Shown one piece after another: positions 35,597-44,193 of a DNA stretch of 64,000 bases (the stretch's first letter is position 1; the number at the start of each line of letters is the position of its first letter). Source of the stretch: Melioribacteraceae bacterium (GTDB taxonomy: Bacteria; Bacteroidota; Ignavibacteria; Ignavibacteriales; Melioribacteraceae); contig JAFGMI010000007.1 in the NCBI GenBank assembly GCA_016927595.1, positions 1-64,000 of the forward strand, read 5' to 3'. Position numbers and translations under genes: made by a program. Under the pieces are notes generated by a model, which was not told the DNA's origin, did not search any database, and worked only from the letters and a program-made list of their open reading frames with translations.

Positions 35597-37057
35597 ATGA
35601 GAATTATATTTTTCTTTTTTCTTGCCGCAATTACTACTCAGGCTCAGGGTATAAGTTTCGATTCATATTTCGAAGATGCCGTAATGCGTATTGATTATTA
35701 CCACACGGGCGACTCTGATACAGAAATATTTACTATCGACAGAATATACAAATACCGTGACTGGGGAAGAAATAGGAACAAACTCATTGATAACTTCAAT
35801 AATGGAAGATATTATATTAAGATTTACGACGAACAGACAGGCGTTCTTATCTATTCAAAAGGAATGGATTCATACTTTGGAGAATATCAGACAAGTTCGG
35901 ATGCACTTAAGGGAATAAGAAAAACTTTTCATGAGTCCGCGATTATTCCTTATCCGCACAAAAATATAAAGTTTACAATTGAGAAAAGAAATCGTGAAAA
36001 ATTGTTACACGAAATCTATACCACGGTGATTGATCCAAAGCATGTTGATATTATTCAAGCCAATCCGGCAGATAAGAATGTTTCAGTTTATAAATGCAGC
36101 ATGAATGGTCCATCAGAAGAGTGCGTTGATGTAGTAATACTTGGAGAAGGATATAGTGAAAGCGAATATGAAAAGTTCGTTACTGACATTAATAGATTTA
36201 CATCAATCTTTTTTGACGTGGAGCCTTATAAATCCTTAAAGAATAAGTTCAACTTATACGGAGTTCTGAAATTCTCAACAGAAAGCGGAGTTGATGAACC
36301 CAGAGCTGGTATATTTAAAGAAACAACACTGAATGCAACTTTTAACTCACTGGGCTCAGAAAGATATTTGCTTACTGAAGATAACAAAACAATGAGAGAT
36401 TTGGCTGCATATGTCCCATATGATGCTGTTTATATTATGGTAAATCATAATAGGTACGGAGGCGGGGGTATTTATAATCTTTACTGTACGTTTACGGCAG
36501 ACGCACAGTTCAGCAAATATCTTTTTATACATGAGTTCGGACACTCGTTCGGTGGATTGGCAGACGAATATTATACTTCATCAACAGCATATAACGATTT
36601 TTACCCCAGGGGGGTTGAACCGGTTGAGCCGAATATTACAGCATTATTGAGTAAGAACAGGGTTAAATGGAGCGAGTATTTGACAGAGGGCATTGAAATT
36701 CCCACTCCATGGGAGAAGCAAGATTTTGACGATATGGATATGAAATGGCAGAAAGAAAGAACAGAGCTCAACAATAAAATCGCTGAATTAAAACGTAATA
36801 AAGCTCCGTCTCAGAAAATTGTTGATGCCGAAAAAGACTATGCGGTTAAGGATAAGGAACATTCTGAAATTGTAGATAAATACTTAAAATCCAGCAGGTA
36901 TTGGAACAAGGTGGGAGTTTTTGAAGGAGCCGGATATTCGTCGAAAGGATTATACAGACCCATGCTGGATTGTATCATGTTTTCAAAAGGTGAAAAACCT
37001 TTCTGTGTTGTCTGCGAGGCAGCAATCAGAAAGGTAATAAAACATTACACTGAATAA
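35597..37057 (+). CDS. Exported M64-family metallopeptidase
   Basis: 486 residues with signal peptide ending TTQAQ. An N-terminal beta domain (~20-160) precedes the catalytic part: VDVVILGEGYSESEYEKF, FIHEFGHSFGGLADEYY (His312, Glu313, His316), and a final FEGAGYSSKGLYRPMLDCIM and FCVVCEAAIRK. This layout is that of peptidase M64, named for an IgA protease. A ~65-residue charged helical stretch (~370-435) separates the active site from the C-terminal motif. Substrate here unknown; exported. Confidence 0.9.
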   Translation: MRIIFFFFLAAITTQAQGISFDSYFEDAVMRIDYYHTGDSDTEIFTIDRIYKYRDWGRNRNKLIDNFNNGRYYIKIYDEQTGVLIYSKGMDSYFGEYQTSSDALKGIRKTFHESAIIPYPHKNIKFTIEKRNREKLLHEIYTTVIDPKHVDIIQANPADKNVSVYKCSMNGPSEECVDVVILGEGYSESEYEKFVTDINRFTSIFFDVEPYKSLKNKFNLYGVLKFSTESGVDEPRAGIFKETTLNATFNSLGSERYLLTEDNKTMRDLAAYVPYDAVYIMVNHNRYGGGGIYNLYCTFTADAQFSKYLFIHEFGHSFGGLADEYYTSSTAYNDFYPRGVEPVEPNITALLSKNRVKWSEYLTEGIEIPTPWEKQDFDDMDMKWQKERTELNNKIAELKRNKAPSQKIVDAEKDYAVKDKEHSEIVDKYLKSSRYWNKVGVFEGAGYSSKGLYRPMLDCIMFSKGEKPFCVVCEAAIRKVIKHYTE

Positions 37058-37061
37058 AACT

Positions 37062-39380
37062 TTATTCCTTAGGCAGAGAAAATTTAATTTCAGTACCATG
37101 ATTTAATTCACTGGCAACTTCGATCCTGCCGCTATTTTTATCTATAAACTCTTTACAGATCACCATGCCCAAACCTACGCCTTTTGAGGCGGAGTCTCCG
37201 TTGCCGTCCTTAATGCTAAACAATTGTTTTACCTTACTCTCGTCCATTCCTATCCCTGAGTCTCGTACAATACATTGAGACTCTTGCGGATTGCTTGAAG
37301 TCTCTATCTCAATTTTCCCTCCGGCTTCAGTATACTTTATGGCATTCTTTAAAATATTCCGAACAACCACGTCAATCATATTACTGTCGGCTTTAACATC
37401 GGCTTTCTCGTTTAATTTGAATCTTACTTTTAATCCCTTCTCGCGGATATTCTTTTCAAATAGTTCATAGTTTTTCAGTATAATATCGTTTAGATTAAAT
37501 ATTTCATCAGACAGCTTGGAATCTTTGAACTGCGTTAAAGACCAGTTCAAGAGGTTTTCAAGCAGGTTATCTACTCTGTTCGAATGCTTTCTCAAATCAA
37601 AAAACAGTGCATTGATCTCCTCGTTGCTTAACTCTTTAATATTTTCGGAAATATACGCAATATAGCTGTTCAAAGTATTAAAGGGAGAACGCAGATCATG
37701 TGCGATGATTGAGAAGAATTTGTCTTTAGTCGCATTCAATTTTTTCAGGTCGTTTTCCGAATCCTCCAGCTGTTTATTGGCAATTTGCATTTTCTCATTT
37801 ATTATCTGTAAATCTTTACTCTTCAAGTTAAGTTCTTTCAGACTTTTCTCGAGTTGGATATTCATCCTTATATTTTCTTTGTATTTTCTGTAATATGAAA
37901 TCATAGCAATAATTAGTACGAGTGATATACTTATTAAAGAAATGATAATTATATTCTGTCTTTGATTACTTAACTCTTTAAGTTCTGAATCGCGTTTAAG
38001 AATTTCTATTTCCCTGGATTTCTTTTCAGCCTCATATTTCTTTTCCAATTCTGCCATGTTGCGGGATATCTGTTCGTCGAACAGTGAATCTTTTACCTCA
38101 TTGTACATTGCCAGATATTTGTATGCATTCCTGTAATCGTTGCTGCTGATATACAACTGCGACAAATCAGCATAATTATCCCTTAATTGTACCTTTGCAT
38201 CAGCTTCTTTTGCAAACCTGATTGATTTTAAATAATTTGCAACTGCATCTTCGATACTGTTCATCCTGAGCTGCACATCAGCTATGCCGTTTAGCGATTC
38301 CGCTATCTTTGCTTTATCGTCCGACTTTTCAAAATATTTGTGAGTTCTTAAATAATATGCAAGGGCTTCTTCGTAATCATTCATTTTTTGATAGCATGAA
38401 CCGATATTATGAAGTGCAATTGCTATTCCTTCGTCATGACCTATTTTTTCATTCAACTCGAGTGACTTTTTGTAATATACAAGAGCTCTTTTATACTCTC
38501 CTATTTTATTATATGCTTCTCCAATATAGTTTAAAGTAACTCCCTGCAAATGAGTATTATTCCCGACCTCGTGCATTCTTAAGGCTTCCTGGTAATTTTC
38601 AATTGCCATCGGAATTCTATCGGTGAACTCATACACGGTTCCAATAATCATTTTACAATACGCAAGTTTGGCGCTATAGTTTAATTCTTCATAAATTTTT
38701 TGCGCTCTCAGAGTTGCATCCATAGCTTTTTCGTATTCTCCAAGCACGTTTGCATTAATCGATCCTATATTAATCAATGTATTGGCATAGCTTATGGAGT
38801 CACCGAGCTCTCTGTAAATTTCACCAGCTTTATTATAGGTTTCAACCGCATCATTGGTTTGTCCCTTATACATTTGAACAACACCCTTTATAATAAGCGC
38901 AGCTGCATAGCTTATTTTATTGTTCGAGTTTTCGAGAATGGAAGTCGCTTCGTCACTGAATTTGAGAGCTTCATCTGTGTTACCGCCATACACAAAACTG
39001 GCGCTTATGTTTTTCAAAGCATTTCCTTTACCCACCATATAATTTATCGAATCAGATAATATTAAAGCTGAATTTGCATAACTATATATACTATCCCGGT
39101 TTCTTTGAATTATGAATGAAGAGGCAATAGTATTGTAGGAATCTATTATACGTTTCTGATTGCCGCTTTTGAGGAATACCTGTAATGCTTGTTTACTTTT
39201 GTTTACCGCTTCCTCAGACTTGGAAAATTTAATGTACTCATTTGAAAGACTCAATAAGGCAACACCTTTCTGCTCGCCGTCAAGATTGTTAACCAGAGAG
39301 GATAGGCTGTCGAGTTTCGACTGACCCGCAGTCTGAATAAAATTATACAAGAATACAACTAGAAATAAGTAGTAAGTCAT
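37062..39380 (-). CDS. TPR-sensor histidine kinase
   Basis: 772 residues from the ATG at 39380, where a signal-peptide-like helix ending QTAGQS begins; a longer frame to 39518 adds 46 residues. TPRs fill ~50-450, then one membrane helix (IIIISLISISLVLIIAMISYY), a coiled coil, the HisKA box IIAHDLRSP with phospho-acceptor His561, and HATPase_c motifs NAIKYTEAGG, DSGIGMD and GVGLGM. No receiver domain is attached and no response regulator lies next door, so its partner is elsewhere. The TPR sensor is predicted periplasmic. Convergent with the M64 gene, 4 bp apart. Confidence 0.88.
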   Translation of the reverse strand: MTYYLFLVVFLYNFIQTAGQSKLDSLSSLVNNLDGEQKGVALLSLSNEYIKFSKSEEAVNKSKQALQVFLKSGNQKRIIDSYNTIASSFIIQRNRDSIYSYANSALILSDSINYMVGKGNALKNISASFVYGGNTDEALKFSDEATSILENSNNKISYAAALIIKGVVQMYKGQTNDAVETYNKAGEIYRELGDSISYANTLINIGSINANVLGEYEKAMDATLRAQKIYEELNYSAKLAYCKMIIGTVYEFTDRIPMAIENYQEALRMHEVGNNTHLQGVTLNYIGEAYNKIGEYKRALVYYKKSLELNEKIGHDEGIAIALHNIGSCYQKMNDYEEALAYYLRTHKYFEKSDDKAKIAESLNGIADVQLRMNSIEDAVANYLKSIRFAKEADAKVQLRDNYADLSQLYISSNDYRNAYKYLAMYNEVKDSLFDEQISRNMAELEKKYEAEKKSREIEILKRDSELKELSNQRQNIIIISLISISLVLIIAMISYYRKYKENIRMNIQLEKSLKELNLKSKDLQIINEKMQIANKQLEDSENDLKKLNATKDKFFSIIAHDLRSPFNTLNSYIAYISENIKELSNEEINALFFDLRKHSNRVDNLLENLLNWSLTQFKDSKLSDEIFNLNDIILKNYELFEKNIREKGLKVRFKLNEKADVKADSNMIDVVVRNILKNAIKYTEAGGKIEIETSSNPQESQCIVRDSGIGMDESKVKQLFSIKDGNGDSASKGVGLGMVICKEFIDKNSGRIEVASELNHGTEIKFSLPKE

Positions 39381-39598
39381 CGGCAAATAGTTTAGTTCCC
39401 CACTCAAAAATAGTGAAAAATTTTTGAAATGTACGCTCAAACCTGGAAAAATTCTTCGCCAATTAATGACATATAGAATTTTGCCTGGTCGAATATTTGC
39501 GACTGATTTTATAAACACGGTATTCTTATTGAATTTACCCTCCGGGTCTTCAGCAATTCAATATCTGGCAGGAACTAAAAACATACAAGAGAAAAAAC

Positions 39599-40579
39599 TC
39601 ACATATCTTCATTTTGCTTCAGATAATTAAGCAGTTCAATCAGATACTTTTCTTTAAATTTTCCGTATACATTCCTGAATCCGTTGCCGTAAATTTCGTT
39701 TTGGTCGTTCATCATAAATTCAATAATTTTTTCAGCTGTATTGTTTTTCAATTCACTAAGGTATAAGTACGAGATATACTGGCAGCTGCCTTCCTCCAAA
39801 ATATTCGAATGATCAATTTCTGTATTCTGATGAATCCATACGTGCATCAGTTCATGAGCGATTGTTGCCTCAATATATAATGCAGGCACATGATCCAGAA
39901 CGAAAATTTCATAATTGTCGGTTTCTGTTGTTCGTCCGTTGTAACGAATCGTTTCAGTAGTTATTTTACAAAATCCTCTTGATTTTGTAGAAAAGGAATT
40001 TCCCGCTACCTCTAACAACTTTTTTTTGTCGGTTCCCGTAATCGACACATTCCTTAAATCCACATAAAGCCCAAAATTTCTGAGTCGGGAATCAACCATT
40101 CTTAATAGATGTCTGATAGTAACTTCATCCCATACAGCATCCTTTAAACAAATATTACAAAGACTTCTTCCATCTGAAAAGCGCCTGCCCCCGGAAGTAA
40201 TATTATCGCAAATTAGTCTGTCGCAGTTATCGCATTTCTCAAGTTCGGTTAAGTGATCGGAATGATACTGATTTCCGTATGAATCCCTTATGTAGGAGCC
40301 TTCGAGCGGTTCACCGCAAACATCACATTTCGGAAGCACATTTTCCAAATAGCAGTTACGATGATAATATTTGCCATCATACTTTGTAAACACTCCTTCA
40401 ATCGGTTTTTTACAGAAACTGCACAGAAAATGATGCTTGTGATAATATTTCCCTTCTACTTCAACATATGTAGAACCAAGAACTTTACCGCATTCGGAAC
40501 ACTTTTTCGTTTGAGAAAAATCCGTAGAAGTGGCTAGTATTAAAAAGATGAATACAAATTTCAATGAAGTAAATCGCAT
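39599..40579 (-). CDS. Exported LIM-domain/DA1-like metallopeptidase
   Basis: 326 residues with a signal peptide ending TDFSQ. Two LIM-like zinc modules start at Cys27 (CSECGKVL, HHFLCSFCKKPIEG, YYHRNCY) and ~Cys85 (CDVCGEPLEG), and further Cys pairs follow (CDNCDRLIC, CNICL). The C-terminal domain has AHELMHVWIH (His242, Glu243, His246) and EEGSCQYISYLYL. This order, LIM followed by a DA1-like HExxH domain, is that of plant DA1 peptidases. Here it is exported, so it is unlikely to act on ubiquitin. Divergent from the MATE gene. Confidence 0.82.
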   Translation of the reverse strand: MRFTSLKFVFIFLILATSTDFSQTKKCSECGKVLGSTYVEVEGKYYHKHHFLCSFCKKPIEGVFTKYDGKYYHRNCYLENVLPKCDVCGEPLEGSYIRDSYGNQYHSDHLTELEKCDNCDRLICDNITSGGRRFSDGRSLCNICLKDAVWDEVTIRHLLRMVDSRLRNFGLYVDLRNVSITGTDKKKLLEVAGNSFSTKSRGFCKITTETIRYNGRTTETDNYEIFVLDHVPALYIEATIAHELMHVWIHQNTEIDHSNILEEGSCQYISYLYLSELKNNTAEKIIEFMMNDQNEIYGNGFRNVYGKFKEKYLIELLNYLKQNEDM

Positions 40580-40654
40580 AAAATTTATATCTTAACGATG
40601 AATTAAAACTGTATTTTAATCTAATCATTTTAATAAATCAATAAACCTTATAAT

Positions 40655-41998
40655 TTGACGTACAAGCAACATATCTCGGAAACAATTAAACTGGCTATCC
40701 CTGTTTCAATCGGATTTTTGGGACACGTTATGCTGGGAGTAGTTGACAGTCTAATGATCGGGAAAATCGGGGCATCTTATCTTGCCGCATCAGCGCTCGT
40801 TAACAGTGTATTGTTTCTTATTTTAGTTCTGGGTATAGGCATGACGGTAGCTATGACACCCTTAACCGCAATTGCTAACGGTTCCGGCAACCACGAAGAA
40901 TGCGGAGTAATATTGCGACAAGGACTACTTACCAATATTGTTTTTGCCGTTCTGCTAGCAGTTGCTGTCTATTATATTGCAGACTTGCTTAAATTTATGG
41001 AGCAGCCGGAAGAAGTTGTTGAACTCGCGTCATCCTATATGAAAATTTTAAGCTTCTCCATCATTCCTTTCCTGGTATTTCAAACGTATCGGCAGTTTAT
41101 AGAAGGGTTGGAGAACACGCGTCCCGCAATGTATATTAATATAATTGCAAATTTTGTTAACGCGTTCGGAAATTGGGTGCTTATTTACGGCAACCTCGGT
41201 ATGCCCAGACTTGAACTCGACGGCGCCGGGTATGCAAGTCTTACTACAAGAGTGTTTATTGCAGTTGCAATGGCATATTATGTTATTAAATCTCCGAAAT
41301 ACTCCCGTTACGATCCTTCTCTGAGATTTAAAAGTATTAATTACAAAATGATTAAAAAAATTATAAACATAGGACTTCCGACAGGTATGCAGATGTTTTT
41401 TGAGGTCGGCGCTTTTTCGTTTGCCGCAATTATGATCGGTTGGATAGGAACTGATTATCTGGCAGCACATCAAATTGCGATCAGTCTTGCATCGATAACA
41501 TTTATGATTATACTTGGTATAGCCTCCGCAGCGACAATCAGAGTTGGAAACTACCTGGGGAAAAAAGATTTCGTGGAATTGAATAAAGCATCGAACAGTT
41601 CACTTTTGATCGCAGTTATTGTGATGGCATCATTCGGAGTAATATTTATTGCATTGAATAATTTTTTACCGACACTGTTTATTCAGGATCCTGAAGTAAC
41701 GGAAATTGCATCTGTATTATTAATTTTTGCCGCGTTCTTCCAGATTTTCGACGGTACGCAGGCAACCGGATTGGGAATTTTACGCGGTATGACAGATGTT
41801 AAAAATCCAATGATAACCGCTTTTATTGCTTACTGGATAGTTGGAATTCCGTTAGCATATTTTCTGGGCGTCAATCTGGATTATAAAGCTAATGGCGTAT
41901 GGTTCAGTCTTTCCCTGGGATTGGTTCTTGCGGCTTTGTTTTTTACGTACAGGATAAGAAAAAATATAAAAAACTATTTACTGAATGAAACGGCATAA
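40655..41998 (+). CDS. MATE-family multidrug/Na+ antiporter
   Basis: 447 residues with 12 predicted membrane helices. It opens at a TTG (40655); the next ATG falls inside helix 1. IPVSIGFLGHVMLGVVDSLMIGK, QFIEGLENTRPAMY, LPTGMQMFFEVGAFSFAA and GTQATGLGILRGMTDVKNPM are typical MATE segments from both halves. Exports organic cations or metabolites by ion antiport; substrate unknown. The BtpA gene follows after 2 bp, so the two are co-transcribed. Confidence 0.9.
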   Translation: MTYKQHISETIKLAIPVSIGFLGHVMLGVVDSLMIGKIGASYLAASALVNSVLFLILVLGIGMTVAMTPLTAIANGSGNHEECGVILRQGLLTNIVFAVLLAVAVYYIADLLKFMEQPEEVVELASSYMKILSFSIIPFLVFQTYRQFIEGLENTRPAMYINIIANFVNAFGNWVLIYGNLGMPRLELDGAGYASLTTRVFIAVAMAYYVIKSPKYSRYDPSLRFKSINYKMIKKIINIGLPTGMQMFFEVGAFSFAAIMIGWIGTDYLAAHQIAISLASITFMIILGIASAATIRVGNYLGKKDFVELNKASNSSLLIAVIVMASFGVIFIALNNFLPTLFIQDPEVTEIASVLLIFAAFFQIFDGTQATGLGILRGMTDVKNPMITAFIAYWIVGIPLAYFLGVNLDYKANGVWFSLSLGLVLAALFFTYRIRKNIKNYLLNETA

Positions 41999-42000
41999 GA

Positions 42001-42807
42001 ATGAAATACTCTGATATGTTAAGAAATTCAAAGCAGGTTATCGGTATGATACATGTACCGGCACTGCCCGGCACACCGACAAGTACACTTTCACCTAAAG
42101 AGATAATCGGTCATTGTTTAACAGAAGCCAGGTTATATAAAGATACCGGCGTGCATGCAGTTGCAATAGAAAACATGCACGATATTCCCTATCTAAACAA
42201 GTCTGTTGGTCCGGAGGTTGTCGCGATTATGTCCAACATAGGTTATGAAATAAAGAATTCAACAGGTATGATATGCGGAATTCAGATTCTAGCCGCGGCA
42301 AATAAAGAAGCCCTTGCTGCAGCACATGCATCGGGACTCGATTTCATACGCAGCGAGGGATTTGTATATACTCATATTGCCGATGAAGGTATAATCAATT
42401 CCGATGCCGGCGAACTTCTCCGCTACAGAAAAATGATTGGTGCCGCTGATGTTTCGATATTTACCGACATTAAGAAGAAACATTCATCTCATTCTATTAC
42501 AGGCGATACTTCCCTTTTAGAAACGGCAAAGGCTGCTGAATTCTTCCTGAGCGACGGAGTAGTTCTAAGTGGTAATACAACGGGGGATGCTCCTGTCTTA
42601 TCCGAAATTGAACCTGTATTCCGTACAATAAATCTCCCGGTACTTATCGGTTCAGGTATAAACGAAAATAATATCGAAAAATATTTTTCCCACGCTGCAG
42701 GCTTTATTGTTGGTTCATATTTTAAGAAAAACGGATTGTGGAGCAACGGCATTGACAGACAGAGAGTTAACTCATTTATGAAAAGATTCAACTCATTAGG
42801 CGGTTAA
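42001..42807 (+). CDS. BtpA/SgcQ-family TIM-barrel protein
   Basis: 268 residues. GMIHVPALPGTP, DTGVHAVAIENMHDIPY, VGPEVVAIMSNI, GLDFIRSEGFVYTHIADEG, IFTDIKKKHSSH and VLIGSGINENNIEKYF match BtpA, first linked to photosystem I stability in cyanobacteria but widespread in non-phototrophs, where its role is unknown. Starts 2 bp after the MATE gene; overlaps the ParA gene end by 12 bp on the opposite strand. Confidence 0.9.
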   Translation: MKYSDMLRNSKQVIGMIHVPALPGTPTSTLSPKEIIGHCLTEARLYKDTGVHAVAIENMHDIPYLNKSVGPEVVAIMSNIGYEIKNSTGMICGIQILAAANKEALAAAHASGLDFIRSEGFVYTHIADEGIINSDAGELLRYRKMIGAADVSIFTDIKKKHSSHSITGDTSLLETAKAAEFFLSDGVVLSGNTTGDAPVLSEIEPVFRTINLPVLIGSGINENNIEKYFSHAAGFIVGSYFKKNGLWSNGIDRQRVNSFMKRFNSLGG

Positions 42808-43893
42808 TTTATCATAATAGACTTTCACTGAGGCTTTAAAATCGTTTATTGCTATCTGACACTTGTAAACTCCCCCCGGAAGCCCGTTCGGCATCCAGTT
42901 GTATTCATAAATACCCGGTTCGAGATTGATGTTTAACAGTGTGTCTACGCGGCGGCTGTCATTGCGAAAAACTTCAAGCACAACCCTCGAATTTACCATA
43001 ACACTGAAAGCAATGGTAACTTCCTTTCTGAAAAAAGAATCGAGATTTTTATCCAGCGAATTCTTGTTGGGAACAATTGAGGAAACACGTTTAAGAGGCA
43101 AAGATTTTTCGAGTTCAATAACCGGACAGATTTTATTTCTTATTAATAATTCTTTTGTAAACTGCAGATAAGCTTTAGCCCCGGAGGAATATATATTGTA
43201 AAGAATTGCCGGCTTTCCATAAAAAGTCGATTCTGCTATTGAAGCACTCTTTGGTATTTTCGTATTGAATAAATACTTGCCAATAATCTTCAGCAGCTGG
43301 GTTTCGGTTAACAACGATGCATTAGTACGCACTTCATACATTGTAAGCAATATTCCTTCAATGGTAAGTGTATTGTTATAATTCTTTCTGATCAGGTTTA
43401 TATGATCAAGCAGCTTTTGAAGAGCCTTTATAGAAAAATTTGAGGATTTAACAGGAATTATAACTGAATCGGATGCTGTTAATCCCAGATTAGTCATTCC
43501 ATGCAAATATGGCGGACAATCGATGATTACATATTCGTAGTTTATAGTCTGCTGACTAAGAATATTGCGGAGCAGCAACGGATTCGATGTAATTTTCGTC
43601 AGTTTCTCTTCATCATCAAAAGTAAATGCGTTGGACGGGACGAAATCCAGATTATCAAGCTCGGTTTTATGAATTATTTGCCCGAGTGATTTTGTAAAAC
43701 TAAGCAGGCTCATTGAGCCGCCGGTAATTTTATTTTTGTCGAAATTCAGGTTTACCGAACATGATCCTGATGGATCAAGGTCAATTAATAAAGTTTTTTT
43801 TTCAAGGATTGCTAAGCCGACTGCCAGATTCACAGAAGTCGTTGTTTTCCCGACTCCTCCCTTCGGAATTGCAACCGCTATTATTTTTGGCAC
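42796..43893 (-). CDS. ParA-family ATPase with C-terminal FlgD/Ig-like domain
   Basis: 365 residues. The first ~260 form a ParA/MinD ATPase: deviant Walker A PKGGVGKTT (residues 10-18), LLIDLDPSGSCS, and YVIIDCPPYL. The last ~85 residues (AFSVMVNSRVVLEVFRND, then LEPGIYEYNWMPNGLPGGVY) have the strand pattern of FlgD-type Ig domains, normally seen in secreted or flagellar-hook proteins. No ParB gene is adjacent, so chromosomal partitioning is unlikely; positioning of a cell component is possible. Confidence 0.82.
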   Translation of the reverse strand: MPKIIAVAIPKGGVGKTTTSVNLAVGLAILEKKTLLIDLDPSGSCSVNLNFDKNKITGGSMSLLSFTKSLGQIIHKTELDNLDFVPSNAFTFDDEEKLTKITSNPLLLRNILSQQTINYEYVIIDCPPYLHGMTNLGLTASDSVIIPVKSSNFSIKALQKLLDHINLIRKNYNNTLTIEGILLTMYEVRTNASLLTETQLLKIIGKYLFNTKIPKSASIAESTFYGKPAILYNIYSSGAKAYLQFTKELLIRNKICPVIELEKSLPLKRVSSIVPNKNSLDKNLDSFFRKEVTIAFSVMVNSRVVLEVFRNDSRRVDTLLNINLEPGIYEYNWMPNGLPGGVYKCQIAINDFKASVKVYYDKLTA

Positions 43894-44193
43894 CCTCTCA
43901 CCCTTTATAGGAATACTGAAAATAACTAAAATATTTTAAAAAGTCTTTAATATCGCATTTAATAATCGCATATCATTTCAATTCTGATTTATTAGTTAAT
44001 CGTAATGCTGAATATTTTTGAAAATGAGAATCAGGCTTCATTACTTCTTAATAATTAAAATTGAAAATCAGACTGCTGCTTAAAAGCTTAAATTTTAGTT
44101 AAAAAACAGATGTTGTTTTGGCAAAGCTTTTGAATGATAAATATTTGACCTGTTTCTTTTATTCATCAAATCGTAAGCCCGGAGCTTAATTTT
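43894..44193. other. 300-bp intergenic region before mutA
   Basis: AT-rich divergent spacer between the ParA gene and mutA. ATCGCAT occurs twice 13 bp apart (43952 and 43965). A GGAG site lies 9 bp before the mutA ATG. No cobalamin riboswitch, hairpin or gene is apparent. Confidence 0.4.

Noticed and set aside
41048-41473. 141-codon minus-strand frame inside the MATE gene
   Set aside because: Antisense shadow of a clear membrane transporter; Cys/His-rich translation without family resemblance.
42796-43893. Chromosome partition ParA near the replication origin
   Set aside because: No ParB, no parS-like sites, no dnaA/gidA neighbours.
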